The notes under the pieces are model-generated. The model made no database searches. It saw nothing but the letters and a program-made list of their open reading frames with translations, and was not told where the DNA came from. The translations under genes were made by a program, and so were the position numbers. Positions 56,555 to 64,000 of a DNA stretch of 64,000 nt are shown here, piece after piece. Source of the stretch: Schaalia odontolytica (GTDB lineage Bacteria > Actinomycetota > Actinomycetes > Actinomycetales > Actinomycetaceae); assembly GCF_009730335.1 (NCBI RefSeq), contig NZ_CP046315.1, positions 1,674,001 through 1,738,000 on the forward strand. The letters run 5' to 3'. Numbering within the stretch: position 1 is the first letter of the stretch; the number at the start of each line of letters is the position of its first letter.

Positions 56555-57361
56555 ATGCGTATCGGATTCATCGGAACGGGAGCCATGGCCCAGGCCATCG
56601 CTCGCGGTGCCGTCGCGTCCGGCGTCGATCCCGCAACCTTGGTCTTCTCCAACCGCACGGCCACCAAGGCCTGCGATCTCGCCGACGAGCTAGGCGGGAA
56701 CGCCGCGTCCTCGAACGCGTCCCTGGCCCGTCAGGTCGACATCGTCATCCTGGCTGTCAAACCCAAGGATCAGCGCGCGGTCATCAAGGAGATCTCCCCC
56801 ATCGTGGTCGGTCGCCCCGACATCTGCGTCGTCTCTCTGGCGGCTGGACGCACGCTCGACCAGATCACCACTGACTTCGGCGCGGGCATCCCGCTCGTGC
56901 GCGTCATGCCGAACGTCGCAGCCACCGTCGGACAGTCCATGACCGCCCTGACGGCCACGCGCACCACCGACGCACAGGTCGACGCCGTTCGATCCCTCAT
57001 GGATTCGGTCGGCCGCACCATCCTCATCGACGAGGACTATTTCCCCGTGTTCCAGGCCCTGGCATCGTGCTCTCCGGCCTGGTATTTCCAGATTGTTGAT
57101 TCTTTCGCCCGCGCGGGCCTGAAGTACGGGCTGTCCAAGGACAGCGCCGTCGAGATCGCAGCGCAGGCGATGGCGGGGGCCGCCACGCTGCTCCTTGCCG
57201 AGCGCGAGAATGGAACCATCCCCGCGCAACTCATTGATCGCGTGACAAGCCCCGGCGGCACCACAATCGCAGGATTGCTGGCCGCCGAGGAAGGCGGTTT
57301 GTCGACCGCACTGGTTAGTGCCGTCGACGCCTCCATCCACGCCGACTCCCATCTCGGCTGA
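56555..57361 (+). CDS. proC: Pyrroline-5-carboxylate reductase
   Basis: This 268-residue enzyme performs the last step of proline synthesis, reducing P5C with NAD(P)H. The Rossmann motif IGFIGTGAMAQAIARG is at the N-terminus. VRVMPNVAATVGQSMTAL and the family signature VTSPGGTTIAGLLAAEEGG are clear. The ATG at 56555 follows CGGGAGACC. The next gene starts 70 bases on and may be co-transcribed. Confidence 0.96.
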   Translation: MRIGFIGTGAMAQAIARGAVASGVDPATLVFSNRTATKACDLADELGGNAASSNASLARQVDIVILAVKPKDQRAVIKEISPIVVGRPDICVVSLAAGRTLDQITTDFGAGIPLVRVMPNVAATVGQSMTALTATRTTDAQVDAVRSLMDSVGRTILIDEDYFPVFQALASCSPAWYFQIVDSFARAGLKYGLSKDSAVEIAAQAMAGAATLLLAERENGTIPAQLIDRVTSPGGTTIAGLLAAEEGGLSTALVSAVDASIHADSHLG

Positions 57362-57431
57362 TTCCACCTGCCGCGACGCGGCTTACCTTCCTATTTTTGC
57401 GCTGTCGCGCACCCTCAACACAGGAACACTC

Positions 57432-58796
57432 ATGTTGCTTTTCAACGCAGTCGTGCTTTCCGTGATCGTCATGCTGGTCCTCAGCATCGCACGCGTGCAC
57501 GTCGTCATCTCACTCTTCGTGGCCTCCCTCGTGGGCGGCCTGGTCGCCGGCATGGGCATGTCCGGCACGATGGTTGCCTTCCAGGACGGCCTGGCCGGAG
57601 GCGCGAAGATCGCACTGTCCTACGCCTTGCTCGGCGCGTTCGCCATGTCGGTCGCCCACTCGGGTCTGCCGCGTTTGCTGGCGAACTGGATCATCAACAA
57701 GCTACGCAACGCCGATGATTCGAATTCGGCGCGCGTCGCCCGTTCCGCCAAGTGGGGCATCCTCGGCGGCGTCCTCGTCATGGGCGTGATGAGCCAGAAC
57801 CTCATTCCGATTCACATCGCCTTCATCCCGCTGCTGGTTCCCCCGCTCATCGGCGTCATGAACGAGCTAAAGATGGACCGACGCATGGTTGCCTGTGCGA
57901 TCACTTTCGGCATCGTCACGACCTACATGTTCGTGCCGATCGGCTTCGGCCGTATCTTCCTGCACGACATTCTCTACAAGAACATTGAGGATGCGGGTCT
58001 GCCCGTCGAGGGCGTCGTCAATCCGATGGCCGCCATGGCGATCCCCGCCCTGTCGATGGCGGTGGGCTGCTTCATCGCCCTATTCGTCTCCTATCGTAAG
58101 CCGCGCGAGTACGAGCAGCGCGAGACCGAGTTCAGCACGGGCGACGATAAGCCGGTTAACATGGTGAAGGTGTGGGCGGCCGTCGTCGCTCTCATCGCCT
58201 GCTTCGTGATCCAGGCGGTCCTGACCAAGATGGATTCCGAGGCCGACCCGCTGCTCGTGGGTGCTCTCGTGGGTCTGTGTCTCATGCTCGCGATGCGCGT
58301 CGTGCCGTGGCAGCAGGCCGACGACGTGTTCAGCGGCGGCATGAAGATGATGAGCCTCATCGGCCTCATCATGATCACCGCACAGGGCTACGCGTCCGTC
58401 CTGAAGGCGTCCGGCCAGATTGAGCCCCTCGTCCAGCAGACCTCCGCGATGTTCAACGGCTCGAAGGCACTGGCTGCCATGATCATGCTCGTGGTCGGCC
58501 TGATCATCACGATGGGCATCGGCTCGTCCTTCTCGACCCTGCCGATCATTTCGGCGATCTACGTGCCCCTGTGCGTGGCGCTCGGCTTCTCCCCCATCGC
58601 AACCGTGTCGATCATCGGCACCGCTGGCGCGCTGGGCGACGCCGGTTCTCCCGCGTCCGACTCGACGCTTGGCCCGACAGCCGGTCTGAACATCGACGGT
58701 CAGCACGACCACATGCGAGACACGGTCATCCCCGAGTTCATCCACTACAACATTCCGCTGTTGGTCGGTGGCTGGATCGCGGCGATGGTCCTCTGA
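57432..58796 (+). CDS. Na+/H+ antiporter NhaC-like transporter (YuiF family)
   Basis: This 454-residue protein has about 11-12 membrane helices. Motifs include GVMSQNLIPIHIAFIPLLVP, MFVPIGFGRIFLHDIL and GALGDAGSPASDSTLGPTAG. The last is typical of the YuiF branch of the NhaC/ion-transporter superfamily, which may carry amino acids or sodium; the substrate is unproven. ATG 57432 with AGGAA upstream is chosen. It ends in a strong hairpin. Confidence 0.85.
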   Translation: MLLFNAVVLSVIVMLVLSIARVHVVISLFVASLVGGLVAGMGMSGTMVAFQDGLAGGAKIALSYALLGAFAMSVAHSGLPRLLANWIINKLRNADDSNSARVARSAKWGILGGVLVMGVMSQNLIPIHIAFIPLLVPPLIGVMNELKMDRRMVACAITFGIVTTYMFVPIGFGRIFLHDILYKNIEDAGLPVEGVVNPMAAMAIPALSMAVGCFIALFVSYRKPREYEQRETEFSTGDDKPVNMVKVWAAVVALIACFVIQAVLTKMDSEADPLLVGALVGLCLMLAMRVVPWQQADDVFSGGMKMMSLIGLIMITAQGYASVLKASGQIEPLVQQTSAMFNGSKALAAMIMLVVGLIITMGIGSSFSTLPIISAIYVPLCVALGFSPIATVSIIGTAGALGDAGSPASDSTLGPTAGLNIDGQHDHMRDTVIPEFIHYNIPLLVGGWIAAMVL

Positions 58797-58812
58797 GAGC
58801 TCGCCTCTCACC

Positions 58813-58864
58813 AACGAGGCCGGGGCTGGGTTGCACGTTCGCGCAACCTGGCCCCGGCCTCGTT
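58813..58864. terminator. Recurrent intergenic hairpin, copy 4 (convergent junction)
   Basis: Perfect 14-base arms AACGAGGCCGGGGC (58813-58826) and its complement (58851-58864). An inner stem GGTTGC/GCAACC extends the hairpin. It sits between the convergent antiporter and C39 peptidase genes and would serve both strands. Confidence 0.75.
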
Positions 58865-58885
58865 ATGCGCCCGCGAACGCGCGAC

Positions 58886-59986
58886 TCAGCGGTGAACAAT
58901 GATGAACGCCCTGGCGCATTCTTCTTCCTCCCATTGGGCCGACTCCCAGAGCTGTTCGAGCGTAATTGCCTCCAGCCAGGTTTCGACCCAGGTTTCGCCG
59001 AATTGCTCGTCGTTCCAGGGGTCGTGAATCAGCGCGTACCCACCCACGATCCCCCACACATAGATCCAGTGGGGTGTTTGTTCGCCGTTGAGGTCCTCCA
59101 GGTCGACGAGCACGATGACACCGTTTCCCTGCTGCACAGCGGCTCGTAGATCCGAGAGGTCCCAGGTTCCGATACGGTCCCGAACCCCCAGCGCTCGGGC
59201 CTCGTCCACGTGCTGGCGGTGGATGGCGCGCCGGGCTGCGGGAGATGCCGCGTGTGCGCGCGTCAGGCCGACGAGCGGCCCTTCGTGGCTGACGATCACC
59301 TCGACGCTTTGTCCGCGCCTTGCGAGCGCGGCCGCCAACCCGTAGGGCCCCACCCCAAGGGAGTACGTCGATTCACGCCACAGCTCCATCTCGTCTCGCA
59401 GTCCGTGGCTCACCTCGTCAGGGGCGCATCCGCTCGCGTGCGCAAGGGCCATGAGCGCGCTTGCCGGGCCGCACGTAAAGTCGGTTTTCTGCCGAACATA
59501 CGCGGGAATCACCTGGGGGCGAACGTTCCACCGCACCCATCCGCGCACGCTGGCGTGCCCGTGGTCAGTGTCGTCGTCGATGGACAGAGGCGAGCCGACC
59601 GACCCCGCTGCAAGAAAACCTCGGCATCGAAGCACCTCCTCAAAGAGGGGACCCTCATCGCGCGTCACGGCCTTCACGAGCGGGGTATGTGGAGCAGCAT
59701 CGAGGACGGCCTGGATGAGAACCTCCCACGTTCGAGCAGACTCGACGGCGGCTGCCCCGGCGTCGCCACCGTCCAGCAGACACGCATCGACGATGGTTCG
59801 GTGAGCAGAGGTCGTCCGGTGGGCCTCCAGGAGCGCGTGCCCGGAGTATGTCCACAGGGTCGCGGACACCGCCGGCCCCATCGCTGCCCACCGCGCGGCG
59901 TGCGCAGCGGGGATGCCGAGAGCCCTCAGCTGCTCGCGCGCGTTGTCGCCGGGACGGATAGGGGTTGTCGCCAGGGTGGTACTCAT
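58886..59986 (-). CDS. C39-like cysteine peptidase family protein
   Basis: The C-terminal half of this 366-residue protein is a peptidase C39-like domain. The nucleophile Cys is in KTDFTCGPASALMALAHASG (about residue 172), His in PHWIYVWGIVGG and Asp in ALIHDPWND. The N-terminal half (about 1-150) is a helical/beta domain with no family recognised. There is no signal peptide, so action is probably cytoplasmic. The start overlaps the ABC ATPase stop by 4 bases, making it the last gene of the peptide-transport operon. Confidence 0.82.
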   Translation of the reverse strand: MSTTLATTPIRPGDNAREQLRALGIPAAHAARWAAMGPAVSATLWTYSGHALLEAHRTTSAHRTIVDACLLDGGDAGAAAVESARTWEVLIQAVLDAAPHTPLVKAVTRDEGPLFEEVLRCRGFLAAGSVGSPLSIDDDTDHGHASVRGWVRWNVRPQVIPAYVRQKTDFTCGPASALMALAHASGCAPDEVSHGLRDEMELWRESTYSLGVGPYGLAAALARRGQSVEVIVSHEGPLVGLTRAHAASPAARRAIHRQHVDEARALGVRDRIGTWDLSDLRAAVQQGNGVIVLVDLEDLNGEQTPHWIYVWGIVGGYALIHDPWNDEQFGETWVETWLEAITLEQLWESAQWEEEECARAFIIVHR

Positions 59987-61539
59987 GCGGACTCCGTTTC
60001 TCGCCCGGGCACGGCGCTCAGGAGCTCGGCCGTGTACTCCTCGGAAGGATTGTGCAGGATCTCTTCAGTCGATCCTTCTTCCACAACGACGCCGCCTTTC
60101 ATGATGACGAGGCGGTCGCACATCGCGCGCGCCACCGCGAGGTCGTGGGTGATGAACACGAGAGCAAATCCCTGCTCCGCCTGCAGGCGCGTCAGCAGGT
60201 CCAGGATGGAGGCCTGGACGGACACGTCGAGGGCGGACACGGCCTCGTCGGCGATGAGGACGCGCGGACGCGTCGCCAGCGCACGCGCGATCGCCACACG
60301 CTGGCGTTCACCGCCCGAGAGGCGGGAGGGTCGCCGCTTCGCGTACTCGGCCGGGAGTTCTACTGCGGCGAGCAGATCGGCCACATCGCTGGCCGGACGA
60401 CCCGCGACGGAAGCCGCCTCGGCGAGCGTCTGCCCGATGGTTCGCGCCGGGTTGAGAGCCGAATAGGGATTCTGGAAGACGATGCCGACAGCCGGTCCTC
60501 GATCGGCCTGCGCGTTCACGTGGACGGTTCCCGAGTCGGCGTGTTCCAGCCCGACGATGACGCGCGCGAGCGTTGTCTTGCCCGAGCCGGACTCACCGAC
60601 GATGCCGATGGATTCTCCCTGCGCGATCTCCAGGGACACATCCATGAGGGCGACGCGCGAGTCCTTTCGTGATCGAAACACCTTGGTCAGGTCGCGCACC
60701 TCGACGATGGTCTCCGCACCAGCGGGCGTGGACTTCCCTTCGCGCGGGTTGGGTCCATCGATACGTGGTTCGGCGTCCGACAGACGCTTCGTGTACTCGT
60801 AACGCGGCGAGGCCAGAACCTCATTGACCGGTCCTTCTTCGACAATCTGGCCGTCCTTCATGACGATGACGTCGTCGCCGAATTGACGCGCGAGCGCCAG
60901 GTCGTGGGTGACCAGCACCAGCGTCATGGCGCGCTCGTCACGCAGGCGCGTCAGCAGAGTGAGGATGTCACGCTGCGTCGTGACGTCCAGGGCTGTCGTC
61001 GGTTCGTCGGCGATAAGGACGCGCGGCTGAGAGTCGAGCGCCGACGCGATGGCGACACGCTGACGCATACCGCCCGAGAGTTCGTGCGGGTACGAGCGAG
61101 CGACACGTGCGTCGAGGCCAACATCGGCCAGGAGCGCACGCGAACGCTGGGCGCGCTCGGAGCGCCTGCCGGTGCGCGCCGCCGTGATTTGCTCTCCGCA
61201 CAGGAGCGTCGGCGCGAGCGACGTGAATGGATCCTGCGGCAACCAGACGATGCCTCCCCCACGCTGCTTCTTCAAACGCCCCTGATCCCCCGCCAGGTCG
61301 AAGATCTCTCCTCCCAGCGTCACCGTTCCGCTGGCAACAAGCGCCGAGGGGGTCAGTGCGCACAGCGTCCGCGCGAGCATCGACTTTCCCGCGCCGGACT
61401 CGCCGACGATAACGAGGGTGCGACCGGATCGTGCGCTCACGCTGACATCGTCGAGGATCACGGCTCCGGAGCGGTCAGTGACGCTCACGTGCGAGGCCAC
61501 GAGGCCGTCTCGGGTTTCACGTGTCGTCGCGGTGCTCAT
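59983..61539 (-). CDS. Peptide ABC transporter ATP-binding protein, two fused ATPase domains
   Basis: This 518-residue protein joins DppD-like and DppF-like domains. P-loops are VGESGAGKSMLART and VGESGSGKTTLARV. Signatures are HELSGGMRQRVAIAS and RLSGGERQRVAIAR. Walker B elements are VLIADEPTTALD and VLIADEAVSALD. Each domain keeps its H-loop (VTHDLALA, ITHDLAVA). Such fusions energise di/oligopeptide or nickel importers. It is coupled by 4-base overlaps to the permease and the C39 gene. Confidence 0.93.
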   Translation of the reverse strand: MSTATTRETRDGLVASHVSVTDRSGAVILDDVSVSARSGRTLVIVGESGAGKSMLARTLCALTPSALVASGTVTLGGEIFDLAGDQGRLKKQRGGGIVWLPQDPFTSLAPTLLCGEQITAARTGRRSERAQRSRALLADVGLDARVARSYPHELSGGMRQRVAIASALDSQPRVLIADEPTTALDVTTQRDILTLLTRLRDERAMTLVLVTHDLALARQFGDDVIVMKDGQIVEEGPVNEVLASPRYEYTKRLSDAEPRIDGPNPREGKSTPAGAETIVEVRDLTKVFRSRKDSRVALMDVSLEIAQGESIGIVGESGSGKTTLARVIVGLEHADSGTVHVNAQADRGPAVGIVFQNPYSALNPARTIGQTLAEAASVAGRPASDVADLLAAVELPAEYAKRRPSRLSGGERQRVAIARALATRPRVLIADEAVSALDVSVQASILDLLTRLQAEQGFALVFITHDLAVARAMCDRLVIMKGGVVVEEGSTEEILHNPSEEYTAELLSAVPGRETESA

Positions 61540-62396
61540 AGGTCACGCTCCTTGCGCTCAGCAAACCAGTCACCGGCAATGTTGATCGCTGTGGCCGTCA
61601 CGATGATCGCGAGGCCAGCGGCTACTGACGCGGCGGGGTTTTGGGCGAGGAGGGCTCGTCCGTCCGCGAGTTGGCGCCCCCAGTCGGCGTCCTGCGCCCC
61701 GACGCCGAGGCCCAGGTAGGACAGTCCAGACAGGGACACGAGCGCGAACGCGATGTTGACGAAAAGGTTCGCCCACACGATCGGCGTGATGTTCGGCAGG
61801 ATATGGACGGCGAGGATGCGAGGGCCGGACAGGCCCAGCACGCGCGTGGCCTCAATGTAGGGCTGAGGCTTCTGAGCGAGTGTCGCCGCGCGGATCATGC
61901 GAATATCCGAGGGAGCGAACAGCACGATGAGCACGCCGACCGTCACCCAATAGCTGCCACCAATCACACCGGCGACGACGATCGCGAGGAGCGTGACGGG
62001 AAGCGACAGGAGCACCTCACACGAGCGAGACACGCAGGCATCCCACAGCCCACCGCGCCACGCCGCGCTCATTCCGACAATGAGTCCGGCAACCATCGAA
62101 CCCACGGCGATGACGATCGGGCCCACGATCGCGGAGCGCGCACCGGCAACCGTCAGGGCGAGGACATCACGCCCCACCTTATCGGTACCCAGCAGGTGAC
62201 CGGGGGTGCCCGCAGGACTCACCCCCAGTGCCAGGTTCTGGTCCAGCGCGCCGGGAACCAGCACGGACGGGACAATCACGCAGATCGCAACAGCGACGAG
62301 AACCACCACGGACAGGACTACCGAGCCGGGGATCTTGCGTGCGGAGGAGCCAATGCCTCGTCCCAGAGTGCGCGGAGAAAGCAACAGCGTCATCAC
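61536..62396 (-). CDS. Peptide ABC transporter permease (DppC-like)
   Basis: This 286-residue permease has the BPD-transport inner-membrane domain. Typical segments are HLLGTDKVGRDVLALTVAGA, the EAA-loop region EATRVLGLSGPRILAVHILP, and a C-terminal LSYLGLGVGAQDADWGRQLA. About six helices are present, with a long first loop characteristic of DppC. It pairs with the DppB-like protein. Confidence 0.93.
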   Translation of the reverse strand: MMTLLLSPRTLGRGIGSSARKIPGSVVLSVVVLVAVAICVIVPSVLVPGALDQNLALGVSPAGTPGHLLGTDKVGRDVLALTVAGARSAIVGPIVIAVGSMVAGLIVGMSAAWRGGLWDACVSRSCEVLLSLPVTLLAIVVAGVIGGSYWVTVGVLIVLFAPSDIRMIRAATLAQKPQPYIEATRVLGLSGPRILAVHILPNITPIVWANLFVNIAFALVSLSGLSYLGLGVGAQDADWGRQLADGRALLAQNPAASVAAGLAIIVTATAINIAGDWFAERKERDL

Positions 62397-63343
62397 GCTC
62401 CCCTCCCATCGCCGATCGTCTGACGTGGATCGACCGCAAACGCGGCCACGTCAACGATCAGCGTGACGACGATGATAACGAACGCGACCAGTAGAGCGAT
62501 CGCCTGCACGACGGGAACGTCCTTGTAGGTGATGGAGTCGGCGAGGAGCTGTCCGAGGCCGGGCAGCGAGAACGCCTCCTCGACGAGCACCGTGGACCCG
62601 AAGAGAGTCCCCAGAATCAGGCCCGCCGAGGTGATGATCGGCAGCGCCGCTCCCCGCACGTACATGGCCGTGATACGCCTGTGTGGCACTCCCCGCGAGC
62701 GCGCGAAGGTCACGTAGTCCTGGCTGAGCTCGGCGCCGACGGCCGCGCGGGTGATGCGCACGAGCATCGCGCCGATTCCGGTCGCGAGGGCGATCGCGGG
62801 CAGGGTGAGGTGCCACAGGGTGTCGACGAGGCCGGTGCCTTCACCGAAGACGGGGAACCAGCCGAGCATGAGGCCGAAGACGTACAGGAGGACGAGGCCG
62901 AAGGCGAATCCGGGTGCGGATACGCCGACGACCGACCAGCCGACGATTGTGCGGTCGACCCAGGATCCACGGCGCCGTGCCGCTGCGATCCCCAGGGGGA
63001 CGCCGACGGCGACGGCGAGGATGAATGCGCCGATGGTGAGCCACGCAGTGAGTGAGACGCGCGAGGCGAGCACGTCGGTGACGGGCGTTGCGGAGCGCAC
63101 CGAGTCCCCGAAGTCGCCGGTGAGGGCGCGGGTCAGCCAGTGCCAGTAGCGCACGACGAGGGGCTCGTCCAGGCCGTAACGCGCGGTCACGGCCTGGCGG
63201 ACCTCGGGGGTCAGTCGCCTCGTACCCACCAGGATCTTCACGGGGTCTCCGGGTACCAGGTACAGGAGCGAGAAGACGAGGAAGGACAAGAGGGTGAGCA
63301 CCACTGTCGCGCCTACGAGGCGGCGGAGGATGTAGCGCAGCAT
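62393..63343 (-). CDS. Peptide ABC transporter permease (DppB-like)
   Basis: This 316-residue permease starts MLRYILRRLVGATVVLTLLS, the DppB N-terminus. LYLVPGDPVKILVG and YGLDEPLVVRYWHWLTRAL then TGDFGDSVRSATPVTDVLA follow. The EAA loop is YVTFARSRGVPHRRITAMYV. It begins immediately after the stop of the binding-protein gene. Confidence 0.94.
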   Translation of the reverse strand: MLRYILRRLVGATVVLTLLSFLVFSLLYLVPGDPVKILVGTRRLTPEVRQAVTARYGLDEPLVVRYWHWLTRALTGDFGDSVRSATPVTDVLASRVSLTAWLTIGAFILAVAVGVPLGIAAARRRGSWVDRTIVGWSVVGVSAPGFAFGLVLLYVFGLMLGWFPVFGEGTGLVDTLWHLTLPAIALATGIGAMLVRITRAAVGAELSQDYVTFARSRGVPHRRITAMYVRGAALPIITSAGLILGTLFGSTVLVEEAFSLPGLGQLLADSITYKDVPVVQAIALLVAFVIIVVTLIVDVAAFAVDPRQTIGDGRGA

Positions 63344-64000
63344 TTACTTGGCCAGCTCCAGGGAGGAGGCCCACGGAGTCATGAAGAAGAAGGGCGTGTA
63401 TTCCGTTGGGGTGACGCGCGAGGAGAAGGCCGTTGATGTCTTGCCCCACCACAGCGGCGAGTAGATCGTGTTGTCCTGAGCGATGCGCTCGGCTTCGACG
63501 ATGTCCGTGACGCGCTTGCTGGGGTCGGTCTGGGTGGCCTGGGAGGCGATCAGCCCCTGAACCTGCTCATTCTCGTAGCGCGCGGGGTTGTCGGGGCCGA
63601 GCAGCCACCCGGCCACCTCACCCGGGTCGCCAGTCGTGGAGGTGTAGCTCATGTAGGACAGGCCGTAAGCGCCGCTACCAACCTCGGAGATCCACTCTTC
63701 GATCGGCTTGGAGGTGACGGTGAGGTTGATGCCGATCTGCTTGAGGTTGTCGGCGATCGCGAGGGCCGCGGATCCCAGGTCCGGGATCGACGAGGGGTAG
63801 GTCAGTTCGGCATCGAAGCCGCCGGGGACCTTGGACTGGGCGAGTTCTGCGCGCGCGGCGTCGAGATCAAAGGAGTCGATGGGCAGGCCCGCCTGGGCAC
63901 CCGCTGCGGCCTGCTCGCCGATCTCGCTGCCCAGCTGGTCCGGCGGCTCGATGCCCGTCGCGACCGTCGCCTGGCCCTTGAGGATCGAGGAGACGATCGT
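63344..64000 (-). CDS. Peptide ABC transporter substrate-binding protein (family 5), C-terminal part
   Basis: The last 218 codons are in the window and the frame is open to its edge. The segments IADNLKQIGINLTVTSKPIE, RYENEQVQGLIASQATQTDP and AERIAQDNTIYSPLWW are typical of the C-terminal lobe of the DppA/OppA family. It is expected to be a lipoprotein, but the N-terminus is outside the window. It is the first visible gene of the operon SBP-dppB-dppC-dppDF-C39 peptidase. Confidence 0.92.
   Translation of the reverse strand, partial: TIVSSILKGQATVATGIEPPDQLGSEIGEQAAAGAQAGLPIDSFDLDAARAELAQSKVPGGFDAELTYPSSIPDLGSAALAIADNLKQIGINLTVTSKPIEEWISEVGSGAYGLSYMSYTSTTGDPGEVAGWLLGPDNPARYENEQVQGLIASQATQTDPSKRVTDIVEAERIAQDNTIYSPLWWGKTSTAFSSRVTPTEYTPFFFMTPWASSLELAK

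Overview
The window is GC-rich DNA with dense operons, many GTG starts and 4-base gene overlaps. The order hom-thrB-rho-rpmE-prfA-prmC-sua5-wecA-atp operon-DUF2550-nucS is the classical actinobacterial arrangement. Together with a pyruvate formate-lyase system, HrcA/CIRCE control and comEA/comEC, it suggests a facultatively fermentative member of the Actinomycetaceae, such as Actinomyces or Schaalia. That assignment is inferred from gene content only; no rRNA is present.

Layout. 1-11996 (minus) is one long housekeeping block: start of nucS, a DUF2550 membrane protein, the complete F1Fo ATP synthase (atpB-E-F-H-A-G-D-C with an AtpI-like leader), wecA, sua5/tsaC, prmC, prfA and rpmE. 12227-16388 holds three tandem paralogs of a membrane/coiled-coil protein. 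One still has a TPM domain, and each is broken by a frame disruption. 16494-20704 is rho, thrB and hom, without thrC. 20979-24474 (plus) is an anaerobic pyruvate formate-lyase locus in which the enzyme is split: a 701-residue catalytic protein, two intercistronic hairpins, a separate 83-residue glycyl-radical protein, and the activating enzyme. 24507-27784 (minus) carries def, a sugar/maltose acetyltransferase, a C26 glutamine amidotransferase and an adenine-deaminase-like enzyme.

27785-32190 is the accessory, rearranged part. An intact IS3-family element (28115-29587, 3-bp target duplication, A7 slippery site) lies beside a second, decayed copy of the amidotransferase-deaminase pair. One copy is now a chimera with a foreign proline-rich tail, and the other is an internally deleted pseudogene. 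A DUF1269 gene sits between them.

32192-46892 returns to core genes: pepC, an aldose epimerase, rsmE-dnaJ-hrcA with a CIRCE operator, DUF3097, a SatD-family pair, hemW, trmB, lepA, a TPR protein, a solitary PemK-like protein and rpsT. 47085-64000 holds a heterodimeric ABC exporter with one degenerate site, holA, comEC-comEA, a HerA-like ATPase, proC, an NhaC/YuiF-type antiporter, and a peptide ABC importer operon whose last gene is a C39-like cysteine peptidase.

The signals most worth following are the split pyruvate formate-lyase, the triple broken paralog cluster, the duplicated amidotransferase/deaminase locus with its conserved leader inverted repeat, and a family of near-identical intergenic hairpins with the stem GAGGCCGGGGC.
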